A stretch of DNA of 64,000 nucleotides from Perognathus longimembris pacificus (taxonomy: Eukaryota > Chordata > Mammalia > Rodentia > Heteromyidae), in assembly GCF_023159225.1 (NCBI RefSeq), contig NC_063169.1:53841934-53905933 (forward strand), read 5' to 3'. Shown piece by piece: positions 33,546 through 45,703 of this stretch (the stretch's first letter is position 1; each line of letters starts with the position of its first letter). Both the position numbers and the translations under genes were made by a program. The notes under the pieces were generated by a model. It ran no database searches. It was not told where the DNA came from and worked only from the letters and a program-made list of their open reading frames with translations.

Positions 33546-33973
33546 TAGTTTATGGTTTGGCTGCTCTTACAGCTTTTATTGTAGTTGAAGTGCATGCCTT
33601 TTGTATTTGGGCTCTCATGTTTGATTTTAATTAAATCATCAAAGCTTCAGTCTTTGTTTTTGCTTCCATGAAGTTCCCAAGAACACAGAGTAACCCCTTT
33701 TTAACTGAAAGAATCTTAGACCAGGATCTTCTCTCCCTCTCAGACCAAAAATCAGTCTCCTTTCATTGCTACTTGCTTCCATTGCATAAAGTTTCAAGAA
33801 GTGATTGTTCCTCATTGATGTAGATGTTGCATTACACATTCCTCCCTCTTCATTCTATACCTTTCAACTCTGTCATAGAGAGACAGCAAGAAGTGGTCAG
33901 GAGAACTTTAACATTAATTGATAGTGTCCTCTACCAACAATGGCTTTGGTGACTTCTCATATGTTTGAGGTTA

Positions 33974-34042
33974 TTCTTTTTGTGTTTGTGTCAGTTCTGG
34001 GGCCTGGGGTTTGAACTCAGGGCCTGGGTGCTGTTCCCCAGG

Positions 34043-34073
<31 letters not shown>

Positions 34074-34207
34074 ATGTGTGCATGTATGCATACTTGGAGA
34101 TAAGAGTTTCATGGGCTTTCCTGCCCAGGCTGGCTTCAAACCACAATCCTCAGATCTCAGACTCCTGGATAAGTAGGATTATAGGTGTGAGCCACTGGCA
34201 CCTGACC
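33974..34207 (-). repeat. B1-ID SINE with internal (GT)n
   Basis: A minus-strand copy with recognisable right and B1-like parts. A (GT)n array with a GTGCGCACGTG start occupies 34050-34075 in place of part of the right monomer and linker. Confidence 0.78.
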
Positions 34208-34611
34208 TGAAGTTGCTCTTACTAAAATATTTTTCTCACTCTGATTTATATGTGTTACGTCTACATGCACATTAGTAGTTATTTACAACAGTGTAAAATG
34301 GCAAGACAATCAAAATTAAGACTCTCAAAAATTCTACAGGAAAATAAATTGGCTTCCTTAATAAAAACATCATGGTAGAGTGCAGAGGGGAAGAGATGGA
34401 AGAAGAAATTGGAAATAGAAAGAGAGTGAAGAGATGGGGTCAACTGCAATGTACAGACCTTATTTAGATTCTATAAAATACATTAATTGCATGGATTTGG
34501 TGACACAGTTAAGACTGTAAAGATGATTGAGATAATTTTTATAAAAGACAGGATGTATGATGGTGTTAAGAAACGAATTATTTTAAATGAGACAAGGACT
34601 TGTGGTAAGGA

Positions 34612-34820
34612 AAGCTGAATGGTAGCACAAACCTGTGCTCCCAGCATTGGTCAGAAGCCTAAAAGTAGGTGTCGTGGCTGAGGTACATACCCAAGGAGGA
34701 AGCAAGACCATATCCTAAAAATAACCAATAGAAAACAGGACCAGAGTTATGGCTCAGCCATATCATCCCAGCTTGAGATCATGAGTTCAAACCCCACTAC
34801 CATCAAAAACAACAACAAAA
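34612..34820 (+). repeat. B1-ID-like SINE, strongly diverged
   Basis: B1 landmarks (TGTGCTCCCAGCATT) and an ID-like end (GAGTTCAAACCCCACTACC) are recognisable, followed by an A-rich tail. Confidence 0.55.
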
Positions 34821-34833
34821 AAGTATAATTTCT

Positions 34834-34902
34834 CAGGCTGAGATTGTAGTTTTAGAGAACAAGTCCTTGCATCCTGTGTTCAATCACTAATACCACACAC
34901 CA
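34834..34902 (+). repeat. ID monomer, diverged
   Basis: A short monomer contains GGCTGAGATTGTAG, AGTCCTTGCATCC and CAATCACTAATACCAC. Confidence 0.5.
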
Positions 34903-34904
34903 AA

Positions 34905-35726
34905 AACTGTGTAATTCCTCATGCAATGGAGATTTGATTACCAACAACAAACAGCGGGATACTGCACCTGCTGTAGAAAGAATAAAGATGGTCAAATAAA
35001 TGAAATACAGCTGCACAGGACCTGTTTGGCAAAAATTGTTCCCTCTGGTAAGCAAGCCAGGTTGGAGGGTTTTCCCTCTTGTGTGTATGGCAGTCATTTT
35101 TGTCTATAACCATCCAGCTAGATCTCACAGGTGTGAGTGGTCTCTGGCTGGGAGGGCACTTTGATCTGCTCCAAATTCCTAATATATCAACACACCTTCT
35201 CTCAGCTGGGCTGTACCAACTGCTCGAAGAGATGCTAAGCCTTTCTGCTCTGTCCCTTCCCTTTCTACACCTGGTCAATAAATGGCACCTAGTAAAAAAA
35301 ATGCATTATTCTGTTCAAATTTACACAACTTCTTCTAACAGTTCTGTAACTGTGTTGACATACGAAATGTGTAAATATGACTCTGCCTGTACTGATTCTC
35401 CCCCTTTTTTGTGTGTTGACACTACACTGAATGTCAACAATTCATGGGGGGACAGGGGAGTGAAGCCTTCTTTGTCAAGGATGCTGGATTAGAGAGAACA
35501 GGTAGAATTATGATTCTTCACTGTTGAATAACCTTACCGGTGCTGACAGGCTTGGTAATTGACCTTCTCTAAATGTAATGAGATAGTCCACTACTCCGTG
35601 TCTCTATTTCTTTCAAATACAGTTAAATCTCTCTTGAGGACTTCACTTACTCTCTAGGAAACTTAATGCTCCTATTTTTTCAATTTGACAGGTGAGCACA
35701 ATTCCTAAAAATGGCACTTAAAAAAT
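34905..35726. other. Intron 1, unclassified sequence
   Basis: Overlapping open frames up to 137 codons occur on both strands, a sign of stop-poor composition and not of coding. An AATAAA in GGTCAATAAATGGCACC near 35275 might mark an old LTR, but I cannot support a family. Confidence 0.4.
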
Positions 35727-35735
35727 GAGCCATGG

Positions 35736-35892
35736 GGCTGGGAATATGGCTTAGCAGTAGAATGTTTGCCTAGCATGCATGAAGCCCTAGGTTCGATTCC
35801 TCAGCACTGTATAAACAGAAAAGGCCAGAAGTGGTGCTGTGGCTCAAGAGGTAGAGTGAGTGCTAGCCTTGAGCAAAAAGAAGCCAGGGACA
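35736..35892 (+). repeat. ID-like dimeric SINE, 3' truncated, left part of a second composite
   Basis: An older-subfamily dimer (GCATGCATGAAGCCC) stops at GCCAGGGACA, without its last 50 bases or so. GAGCCATGG precedes it (35727-35735) and recurs only after the second SINE and a further A tail (36133-36141). Confidence 0.88.
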
Positions 35893-35895
35893 TTT

Positions 35896-36070
35896 GGCTG
35901 GGAATATGGCCTAGTGGCAAGAGTGCTTGCCTCCTACACACGAAGCTCTCGGTTCGATTCCCCAGCACCACATATATGGAAAACGGCCAGAAGGGGCGCT
36001 GTGGCTCAGGTGGCAGAGTGCTGGCCTTGAGCGGGAAGAAGCCAGGGACAATAAAAGGCCCAGGACTGGC

Positions 36071-36102
<32 letters not shown>
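35896..36102 (+). repeat. ID-like dimeric SINE, CTCTCGG subfamily, right part of a second composite
   Basis: A young-type dimer carries CTCCTACACACGAAG and CTCTCGGTTCG, with a small deletion near its 3' end and about 31 A. It is followed by TCTTCAAATTGGATT and another A run (36118-36132) before the TSD. Confidence 0.9.
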
Positions 36103-36106
<4 letters not shown>

Positions 36107-36904
36107 CAAATTGGATTAAAAAAAAAAAAAAAGAGCCATGGGTTTATCTAAAAGATCGGTCACATAAAGTCAGGCTCCCCTCCAAACCCCTCTATCCTCC
36201 CTCTTCCCCCTCCCCCTTTGGGAAAATAGGATGGGTAGGAAGAAAATCAGGAAAATCCCATCCAGGTATTACACAGTAACTTAGACACCTCGGTATCACA
36301 CTTTGGAGAGGTGAAGGCTTCTTCTCTGCCAACCCCACTCATCAAAGATGAAGATACTCCTTCATTCTGCTCTCACACTTGTGTCTTTAATGAGCTTTTA
36401 TTGTCTGCTCTGTGCACAATACTGTTGAGTAGGTCAAAGATCTGAACATCAGCTGTTCAGTGACTTTCTAATCTTCAAGTGAAACAGCTGGACATGTGAG
36501 CTAGGAAAGACTGAGGTCAAAGGAAATTTCTGTAAGTGCTCCATGAGAACACAGAGCCAAGAGTGGTAATTGAGGAGAAGGTACTGTAGAGGCCCTGAAT
36601 TCAATGTGAGCCTTGAGACCTGATATTATCTCAGTGTGGAGACTAAGAGGGAGGGTAGTTCCAGCTGCTGAGGGATTGCAGAACTTAGGAGTGCCGGGGA
36701 TCCACCACCCACTGGATGAGGAAGGGCTTATCACCCGGTCCAGCTGCTCTCCTCCAGGAAGTTTATAGAGAGAAAACAAATTGCACAACCACTGTCGGAG
36801 AGCTCTTTCCAGTAAAAGCTTTGCTTATTAGGACAGATGTGGGCCTTTTGCTTGTGCTTTATACATTCTAGCTTTCACTGTTAAATACATCCTCATTTCT
36901 TTCC

Positions 36905-37158
36905 TAGTGGTACTTGGCTTTGAACTTAGAGCCTTACATGACCTAGGGGAAGGAAGCCCTTTACCACATGAGCCCTACCCCAGCCCTTTTTGCTTGTACT
37001 TTTCAGAGTGGGCTCCCACTTTTTGTCCAAGGCCAGCCTTGAACAACATCCACCCAATCTCTGCCTCACCATCTCTGTCTCAAGGGTAGCTCAGATAACT
37101 GGCTCATCTCTGTCTCCAGAGTAGCTGGCATGATAGGCATGAGCCACAGAGCCCAGCC
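36905..37158 (-). repeat. ID monomer plus B1-like element
   Basis: A minus-strand ID-like segment (GGTACTTGGCTTTGAAC, CCCTACCCCAGCCC) is followed by B1-like sequence ending GGCATGAGCCACAGAGCCC. Both are diverged. Confidence 0.62.
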
Positions 37159-37796
37159 CCTACATACATCATCTTTCATCCTATGTCACTTGGATGCCCA
37201 CATTTTCTATCTCTCCTACTCCTCTTTTCCTTGCAAAGTTCCCTCCCTTCCTATGCTGAAATTCTGCCCTGCTTGTCTGTTGTCAGGGGACTTGAGAATT
37301 TACTAGAGAAAATTTAAGCAGGTAGGGTTTGATGGCAGAGAGATAAATGTGAATTCACTTGCTGAAGAGACAAACAAACAACAACAACCTAGGAGAAAGG
37401 TTTCTGAACAACAGAAGAGATTCTCTCAGGCCGCCCTCAATGGAAAAGGAGAGTCCACAAACATCACCACAGCAACAGAGAGAATTCAGAGCACCTGGGG
37501 AGCAAAACACAGACTTGCCAAAGGCATTAGCAAAATGAATTCATTTCAAAGAGACTTACACAGCTCCTGAATTTGCAGCATTTGTTTCCATCTGTCTAAG
37601 AACTGTGCAAAACAGAGCTAATGAAGTAAAACGACTGATGGTTGCTAAGGTACGGGGGCACACCTGTACTGAAAGCAATCTGCCATTAGCTTGAGAGGCA
37701 CGGGCAGCCTCATCAACTCTGACATACTGGAGAGCAATTTAATTACCAGTTCAACCCATGAACATCCCTACTATATGCCCTGTCCCAGGGACACAC

Positions 37797-37804
37797 CACA
37801 CACA

Positions 37805-37857
<53 letters not shown>
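37797..37857. repeat. (CA)n microsatellite
   Basis: About 27 nearly uninterrupted CA units follow CACACACAGACA. It is not attached to a recognisable SINE. Confidence 0.96.
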
Positions 37858-37860
<3 letters not shown>

Positions 37861-39191
37861 TTCTTGTTCTCTGAAAGCAGAGGACATCAGTGGGAGAACA
37901 ATCAAATCATCATTCAAGACCAAGTCAGTGTGATGCTGACAAGACATGAGTATTTTGGGCTGTCAAACAGAGAGAACTGATTGGCTGGTGGGACTCTCTG
38001 ACTATTAGATCAGAGCTTAAGAAGCTGCAGAAATAATGGAAATTAATATGCTGAGCAGTAGGTAGCATTCACCCTTCATTACCAATGGCCCCAGTGTACC
38101 TTCAGCAGGGAGGGGTAGAGCTGGGTGGACTCAGTTGCCCAAGTCCTGACCCACACTGGACAGTGAGCATTCCTGGCAGCCTGCCCTTGGAGTCTCTTGA
38201 GCCCATTTCTACATCTGTCAAGTGGTCATAATAATGAAATCCTTGGTGATGATTAGTCCATAAAACCAGGGAATCTTATTGGGACATCTCACTACCACAC
38301 CCAAGGAACTGACAGTGACAGGCTATAGTTAGGTGTCTGTACTCCAATTCGATCAACAGCAGATATTAAAGTCAATAATAGTCTATTCTTCCCCACAGAC
38401 CTTTTGGTATCTTGAAGAACTCCATTGTTAAAGAGCATCTTCCAGTCAGGATCACAGCTATAGAGCTAGGGTTATTTTGAAGCTTGAAGGACAATGAATT
38501 CCAAGTCCCAGAGAAGGTGCAGGGACAGCCATTATGTTTACCTAGTCAATGTCATTTCTAGTAGATTCTCCTTCACTCTCCTTTGTCCCCAACACCCCTG
38601 AACACTGGGGTAGTGCCCCCAGTACTAGCTTCTTCTTCCACAGGTAGAGGCAAAAGGGGCCTGAAGCTGTCAAAGCCCTCAGGAAGTGTGGTGCCCCATT
38701 ATATTCTAACCTGCCATTTTTGTGAGATGAAGAACTCAGCCTTGTATGTTCTTTGAATTGATTGCACACACAAACTATTTTTTCCAGATCTCCCAAGCTG
38801 AGGTAACAGGTATTTCATAAATGGTACAGAATAGACTCAAGCTATTGAACTTTAGCCTTTATTTCTCCAGGTAAAAAGCTTTTCATTTTTACTGGGATTT
38901 TTGCCTTAGCTTTAGTCATTTCAGGGGCACACTGGTGGTTTTATTTTGTTCCTCCCCAATATTTAATCTTGGTTCTCCTCCCCCCCCTTTTTTTGAGTCT
39001 ATATCATCATCCAAGGGTTTATCATTGTTCTCTGAGTTTCTACTGTTTACCAAACCATTTCTTCCTTAAAATATCCATAGTTGGGTCAAGTTTCTTTTAA
39101 ACATCCAGAAACCACAGTTGATTTTATAATTCAGAACATGTGCCCACTGAATTCTTGTCTGAAAGTTCAAAATGCTCTTTGGGAATTAGTT

Positions 39192-39221
39192 TAAACCAGG
39201 TGGCCATAAACCAGGTGGCCA
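39192..39221. repeat. Perfect 15-bp tandem duplication
   Basis: TAAACCAGGTGGCCA occurs twice in immediate succession, without mismatch. Confidence 0.95.
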
Positions 39222-39889
39222 ATTCTCAAAGGCTAAATTCTTCCTAGCTCTTTCTACCCTGTGTGATTTATTTATAACCAAGACTGAGACAATAAAAAAG
39301 AAAAAGAACCTGAAGTTCTACCATCCTCAATTCTATTATTAGCTAGGTGACATTTTTCTTAGAAGTCTCATGCTACATTTGTTCAATATTACAAGAAGTA
39401 TTACACAAAAGATTTTCTTAAAACTTCATACTTGTCATCATAAACAAACTAGACTTTTGAAAAAGACCTTGAATGCTAAGTAGCAAAGCAATTTTCTGTA
39501 TTCTGTGGCTCTGTTTAAGAGCTACATATTTTACTTCTCTTGAAAATGAAAATTAACTTAATATAGTGGATGTTTTCTACCCCTGAAGCCACTATGTTCT
39601 TCATCCTGTTGAATCCCCAGTAACTCCTACAGCATCTCCCTATAATGTATGCACTGGTCTTTCTACCAGTAAAACTATCTTGGTTATTGATAGATTCACA
39701 AGATGACCCTAGCAATAGGACCCTCTACTGAACTTAAGAAACAATAAAACTATATCCAGAAAATAACAACAACTTAATGGCTTAGCAGCCCTAAAAATAT
39801 GCTATATATAGTCTTCATCAGTACAGAAGTGATACATGATAACAATGAGCTATTAATTATCAAATGGAGATACCAAAATTAATTTCTTA

Positions 39890-40090
39890 GCTGAGGCACT
39901 GTCCCTAAACAGTTTTGCTCAAGGCTAGCACTTTACCATTTGAGCCATAACTCCACTTCTGGATTTTTGGTAATTTATTGGAGATGAGAGTCTCATGGAC
40001 ATTCATGCCCAGTCTAATTTTGAACTTCTATACTCAGATCTCAGCTTCCTGAGTAGCTAGGATTACAGGCATGAGCCAACTGGCACCTAA
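39890..40090 (-). repeat. B1-ID SINE, partial
   Basis: A minus-strand copy lacks the outer end of its right half. It contains TTGCTCAAGGCTAGCAC, TTATTGGAGATGAGAG and CTAGGATTACAGGCATGAGC. Confidence 0.8.
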
Positions 40091-40420
40091 GCCAAGTGTA
40101 ATTCTAAGATTTTTCCTACACAATTATCATACATATACACAGAAATACAGTATAGGAGCAAAACTGTAATCATTCTATTAATAATGTATCAATCATAATC
40201 ACCTCTAATTGCCACCTTGCTGCTGGAGAAGCACAAATAAGGTGTTCTTAATTTGCTACTGAATCAAAAGGATAAAAGTCTGTATTCACAATTCCATTAT
40301 CTCCCTTGAAAGCCTATATTAGTTATCCTCACTTCACAGATAAGGATAGTAAGTTTAGAGAGGAAAAAATGAGCAATGTTCAGATGCAGAGAGTGAAAGA
40401 TAAACCAAGATTCAACTACA

Positions 40421-40563
40421 GGGCTGATGAAGAAAAGGAAGAAGAGAGGGAAGAGAGAGAATGAGAAAAGTGATAGAGGGAGAAGGAAAGGATGGAGGGA
40501 GAGAGGGATGGGTAAGAGAGAGATAAAGGAGGGTAGAAATATAGAACAGGAAGGAGGGGGGAA
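40421..40563. repeat. Purine-rich (GA/GGGA)n tract
   Basis: An almost pure purine stretch on the plus strand of imperfect GAGA and GGGA units. Open frames across it are low complexity. Confidence 0.9.
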
Positions 40564-40611
40564 AAAAACTCTGTATTCAAGTATCTACCAAAAAAAAAAC
40601 TTACAACTAAG

Positions 40612-40715
40612 GGCTGAGAGTGGTGACACATGCATATAATCCCAGCTACTCAGAAGGTAGAGCTGGGAGGGCTGCAGGATTCAAAGCTAATTGGGGGCAA
40701 AAGTTACAGCAACCC
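40612..40715 (+). repeat. B1-like element, interrupted
   Basis: A B1-like piece contains ATAATCCCAGCTACTCAG and TCAAAGCTAATTGGGG. It continues for a few bases after the inserted SINE, at about 40937. Confidence 0.7.
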
Positions 40716-40921
40716 AGGACTGGGAATATGGCCTAGTGGTAGAGTGCTTGCCTTGTATACATGAAGCCCAGGGTTCGATTCCTCAGACTTCAAATATAGA
40801 AAAAGCTGGAAGTGGCGTTGTGGCTCAAGTGGTAGAGTGCTAGCCTTGAGCAAAAAGAAGCCAGGGATATTGCTCAGGTCCTGAGTCCAAGCCCCAGGAC
40901 TGGCAAAAAAAAAAAAAAAAA
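40716..40921 (+). repeat. ID-like dimeric SINE inserted in a B1-like element
   Basis: A full dimer with a long A tail. The 15-nt TSDs AAGTTACAGCAACCC and AAGTGACAGCAACCC (one mismatch) lie at 40701-40715 and 40922-40936. Confidence 0.92.
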
Positions 40922-41413
40922 AAGTGACAGCAACCCTATTTCATAAACAAGTCAGAGCATGTCCTCTTTTGACTCCATGAATGAGAACAGAGAGGGGAGA
41001 GACAATACTCTGAAGAAAGACAGGAAGAATATCAGAGATTCTGAAAGAGTGGCAGGACAGCTGAGAACCCCAGAAAAACAGAAAGGCAAACAAGCAAAAG
41101 GAAACAGTCCCAAGCTCCCATTTCTACCTCTCTGGGAGGGGGAGATGAAGAGGAAGACTCAGTCAAGAGGTAAGTCAGATAGCTCTTGGGGACAGACAAG
41201 AGCCTCTAGCTTCAGTATAATCCCATACTTTCCACAAAGCTACACCCACGTAGAAATTGGTGTGGCTATGATGGCTCCAGTGCGGATGGCTAGCCTTGGT
41301 GAAACGAAGAAACCTTGTCTTTCCCCTTATTCTAGAGTTACAAACAAGTGCCATCTTAAGAGGGGACCTATTGAGACAGATGCTCTGAGGGACTGAAAAC
41401 AAGAAACAACCAG

Positions 41414-41608
41414 GGCTGGGGATATGGCCTAGTGGCAAGAGTGCTTGCCTTGTATACATGAAGCCCTGGGTTCAAGTCCCCAGCACCACATATACAGAAA
41501 ACAGCCAGAAGTGGTGCTGTGGCTCAAGTGGCTAGCCTTGAGCAAAAAGAAGCCAGGGACAGTGCTCAGGCCCTGAGTCCAAGCCCCAGGACTGGCCAAA
41601 ATAAAAGA
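41414..41608 (+). repeat. ID-like dimeric SINE
   Basis: A full dimer with a short right-half deletion and an AAAATAAAAGAAA tail. AAGAAACAA flanks both sides, a probable TSD. Confidence 0.87.
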
Positions 41609-42747
41609 AAAAGAAACAAGTAAGGCTCATGGAGAAAGTCCTGGAACATTTTGCCACAGAGTGGCAAGACAGATAAAGCCATGGTCCTAATATAAGCTCA
41701 AACAGCAGGAAGCTGAGGAAGTGAAGACGCAGTGGTCAGACCATTTCCCACTCCACTGTGAGCCACCATGACCCTCTCTAGCTCCCACAAGCTAGGAGTA
41801 GAGGGCAGATGAAGTGTAGCTGTAAGGCCTAGAGATTGATTCATATATATCCTAGCTGTACATCATACTTGTTCCTAAGAAACTGTGAAAGCCATTGAGC
41901 CTGAGTCCTAACCCAAGAGATCCTGATTTGCGTGGTCTGGGGTGTGTTGCAGACATTGGGTATTTTAGATGATCACGTGATTCAAATTTTCACAAAGACT
42001 GAGAACCACTGATTTGGAAACAGACTTAAAGATGTGCACTCAGCCAGAAACTAAACAACATGTCCAGAAGCAAAGCCTGTGCTGCTTTTCTTCAGCATTT
42101 GGATCCATTATTGTTTGCCTTAGAAATTCTGTCAACAAACACTCATTTCACATTAATGGCACTAAATTGCTCTTATCACAAAGATCTGTGTCAGCAGTAT
42201 CTGGATGGAACCCAATGTGTCCAGGGCGGAAAGCTGACAGGAAAGGAGCCAGCACGTACGTGGCAGTTATTAAATACCTCTTATTTCTTGGGTAATTTAA
42301 TGAACATTTGTAGCTATTATGAAACCTGTTTCTATAAGTTTCTTGAAATCGATTGAGTAGACAATTGCTTTTCCTTTATCAGATTATTAAAAATGAGGTA
42401 AGTATTATCACATACTTTTACCATACACACATTTGGGGGAAGAAAATTAGTTTCCTATGTCATTAATGTACCACTTTCAACACATAAACATACTTTGTGA
42501 GTGATACTGATATAAGGGAGAAAGGTTTGGCTGGGAGACAGAGATTTAAAAATAATAACCAGCTGGCTTTCTGCTTCAGGAGCAGGCGGGGTCCAGGATG
42601 AGATGTTGGTGGTCCTGGGAACTCGTTCTCTCTCTTGTTGGAGTGGGGAGGACAATGCTGCCCTGACCCCTGGCATGCTTACAGTCCTACCCTTGAAAAC
42701 AGCAAAACCTTGTTAGTAGATTACACTCTAAAAATATAATTCTGAGG

Positions 42748-42816
42748 CCGTGTGCCCGTGGCTTACATTTGTAATCCTAGCTACTCAGGTGGCTGAGGTA
42801 TAAAGATCAAGTTTGG
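42748..42816 (+). repeat. B1-ID SINE, first part (split by an insertion)
   Basis: B1-like left half (GTGGCTTACATTTGTAATCC), cut at AGATCAAGTTTGG by the insertion of an ID-like dimer. It continues at 43041. Confidence 0.82.
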
Positions 42817-43027
42817 GGCTGGGGATATGGCCTAGTGGCAAGAGTGCCTGCCTCATATACATGAGGCCCTGGGTTCGATTCCCCAGCACCACATATACAG
42901 AAAACGGCCAGAAGTGGCGCTGTGGCTCAAGTGGCAGAGTGCTAGCCTTGAGCAAGAAGAAGCCAGGGACAGTGCTCAGGCCCTGAGTCCAAGCCCCAGG
43001 ACTGGCCAAAAAAAAAAAAAAAAAAAA
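42817..43027 (+). repeat. ID-like dimeric SINE nested in a B1-ID SINE
   Basis: A full dimer of the CTCATATACATGAGG subfamily with a long A tail. The TSDs AGATCAAGTTTGG and AGACCAAGTTTGG lie at 42804-42816 and 43028-43040. Confidence 0.93.
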
Positions 43028-43040
43028 AGACCAAGTTTGG

Positions 43041-43225
43041 AGGCCAGCTTTGGCAGGAAGGTCTTAGACTCTTATCTCCAATTAACCATAACAAAACAGG
43101 CTGAAGCTGTGGCTCAACTGGTAGTGACAACTTGGAGAGAGAAAGCTAAGGGACAGCCCCCAGGTCCAAAGTACAAGTCCCAGTACTGGCCCACATGTGC
43201 ACACATACCCTCCCAACACACATAC
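43041..43225 (+). repeat. B1-ID SINE, second part, with CA-rich tail
   Basis: Continuation of the interrupted SINE: linker CTCTTATCTCCAATTAACC, ID-like right half, and a tail of CCACATGTGCACACAT type instead of poly(A). Confidence 0.82.
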
Positions 43226-45181
43226 TCATAAACACACACTTAAAATTCCATTATTCATGAGCCAGCCTCTTGTGGATGTTTCTCAATTTTTCTGCAGTCA
43301 GCATGCATGTTTTTCTTACTCGTTTACCCAGTTGTTTAAGTTACACATAGAAAGAAATCACATTAACAAGACTTCAAATCTGCATATGCTATGGGACAAT
43401 ATCTCCAATAAGGGTATATATTGTCTCTTCTTTGTGTAGGAGATAATTTTATCTAGATAATCAAGGGAGATCAGTGTCATGCCATGACTTCTAAGTCACA
43501 TTCCCACTTAGTGACTTAAAATCAATGTGATCTCTCAAGTTGCTTTTCTCTCAAACCTGGATCGATGCTTTGAGAGGGGATCATGGGACTGCACTGGCAG
43601 CAGATTCTACTGGCTGCCATGTGGGGCAAAGGCTATGAGATAGGCCAAAGGAAGAAGCAGGAACGCAAGTTGGGAGGCAACCACATGGGTCCCATTGTAA
43701 GATGCTGATGTCTGAACGAGGATGGCAACAGGGATGGCAGAAAGGTAGAAAGATATGAAAAACTAAAGAGATAAATGATTATGGAGAGATATAAATAAGG
43801 ATGAAAAGATATAAACCAACTCAAGACTCATTTTGCAGAATTGTCAGAGACTTAAAGAGATTTAGAATCTTAATTCTTGGTGTCCCCAGTTGAACAAATA
43901 CCATCCAGAGTAAGCATCTCAAGTTTACTACTTATCATTCAACTTAATAAGTTTCCTCTAGACCTCTGGAATTAAAAACAAAACTTAGCATAAAGAAATC
44001 CATGTAAGAAACCACATACAATTCTGAGTTTTTAAGTGCTGGTCCATGGAGATACCTCCTGATATTAAAATGACCCGGGAGTCACTGAGCATCACAGTAG
44101 GATCACTGGGTCTACAATGCAAGGTACATTCTAGCAATTATCCAAGGAGAGAGCTACAGCCCACCCACTCAGAGCAAACCAGGCAGGGTCCTAATGACCA
44201 AGAAAGGGAGGGGGAACATCTATACATAACTGAGAATTTGAAGAAAAACTCTACGCATGCACAGTAATATTTCTCTTTACAATAAGGAAGCAATAAGGAC
44301 TGGGAGAATTGGAAGCCATCACCAAGTCACTTTTCTCAGCATTGGTGTTCAGTACCTCGCTCGTGGGTACTAAGGACTAGTGCTTACCCTTGTTCTGAAC
44401 TTCATGTATGCTTGAAGATGCTCAGTTTGCTACACCCATTTGGAAGCACTTCACTCTGTTGTTGGAACACTCCAATTCTATTTAAGAATTTGTTTTTTTT
44501 TAAAGATAATTAAAGTCTGTTTCTAGCTACTTATTCATTGCTTCTATTTCTGCTTTCCTAAAGCCAATCCTATTTCTCTCCTCCTAAGAACCATCAGATA
44601 TTGAAGAAGTATCCTGGCTCCCTGGGTTATATCACAAATCCCTTCACATGGAAGCAGAGTGTCTAGTGCTATTAACACGGTTGCTGTCTAGACACATCCT
44701 GACCCAGGAGGGTACAGTACAGGAAACCAATGACCAACAAAAGGGTTTGCTGAGGTGAAAAAAGAAGAACTCCCTGTCAGTGTGTAATCACTACTGATTA
44801 ACCATCAAGATGGTACATGCCGGAAATGTGTGATGGGCTAAGATGCAGCCATGTATGCTTTGCTATTAATAGGTCCTAACTGTCTTTCGTAAGGATCAAA
44901 GAATAAGTGGGAAGTTATGAAGTAAAAAATAGTGAGTTCAGACCAGTGCTCTCAAATGTACTGTGAGCATGAATCACCGGGGTGTCTTATTAAAACACAG
45001 ATTCTGATTCAGTTGTGGGATGCAGGAATGAGAGACGGTGTCTCATAAACAACAGTCAGGTGAGTGAGGTTCTGCATATGGACCCAAGGGCCACACTCCA
45101 AGCAGCAAAGGGGTGGATTATTATCAAGAGACATTTGAGCAACAGCCACATTGTAAAATTTAAGAGAGAGGATTAATGGAA
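43226..45181. other. Intron 1, repeat-poor stretch
   Basis: About 2 kb without a recognised transposon, array or gene. Confidence 0.55.
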
Positions 45182-45276
45182 AGGCTGGGGTGTGGCTCAG
45201 CAGTAGAGTGTTTTCTACTCCTGTGTGAGGCTTTGGACTTCATTCCCTGCACAGAAAAAAAGAAAGAAAGAAAAGA
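45182..45276 (+). repeat. ID monomer
   Basis: A monomer contains GGGGTGTGGCTCAGCAGTAG and a GAAA-rich tail. Confidence 0.75.
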
Positions 45277-45278
45277 AA

Positions 45279-45402
45279 TTAGCTGGGAGTGGTAATACAT
45301 ATCTATAATCCCAGCTCTTTGGGAGGCAGAAACAAGAGGATAGAAAGTTTGTGGCCAACATGGGCAAAATTAGTGAACCCCTAAATTTAAAAAAAAAGTA
45401 CA
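45279..45402 (+). repeat. B1-like monomer
   Basis: A B1 copy contains CTATAATCCCAGCTCTTTGG and GAGGCAGAAACAAGAGGAT, ending in an A-rich stretch that was the target of the next insertion. Confidence 0.78.
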
Positions 45403-45609
45403 GGGGCTGGGGATATGGCCTAGTGGCAAGAGTGCCTGCCTCATATACATGAGGCCCTGGGTTCGATTCCCCAGCACCACATATACAGAAAATGGCCAGA
45501 AGTGGCGCTGTGGCTCATGTGGCAGAGTGCTAGCCTTGAGCAAAAGGAAGCCAGGGACAGTGCTCAGGCCCTGAGTCCAAGCCCCAGGACTGGCCAAAAA
45601 AAAGAAAAA
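45403..45609 (+). repeat. ID-like dimeric SINE inserted in a B1 tail
   Basis: A full dimer of the CTCATATACATGAGG subfamily. AAAAAGTACA flanks both sides (45393-45402 and 45610-45619). Confidence 0.9.
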
Positions 45610-45625
45610 AAAAAGTACAAACAAA

Positions 45626-45703
45626 AGGGCTCAAGTGGTAGAACACGTGTCGAACATGTCTGAAGCCTTGTGTCTTATTCCTAGTGCCACAACAAACAAA
45701 CAA
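45626..45703 (+). repeat. ID monomer, diverged
   Basis: The monomer contains GGGCTCAAGTGGTAGAACAC and TATTCCTAGTGCCAC with an AAAC-rich tail. Confidence 0.65.

Larger units (their letters stand above)
37159..39889. other. Longest repeat-poor block of intron 1
   Basis: About 2.7 kb with no SINE, LTR or L1 that I recognise. It contains only the (CA)n array at 37797 and a 15-bp duplication at 39192. Open frames such as 37349-37570 (73 codons) lack homology I can name. Confidence 0.55.

Noticed and set aside
34919..35492. Frames of 119 and 137 codons on opposite strands
   Set aside because: They overlap each other, show no known domain and have no exon signals. The composition is simply stop-poor.
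35766..36151. Overlapping frames up to 117 codons
   Set aside because: They translate the composite SINE insertion and its poly(A) runs.
40959..41396. 145-codon plus-strand frame
   Set aside because: Rich in charged residues with no domain I recognise, and no splice or promoter context.
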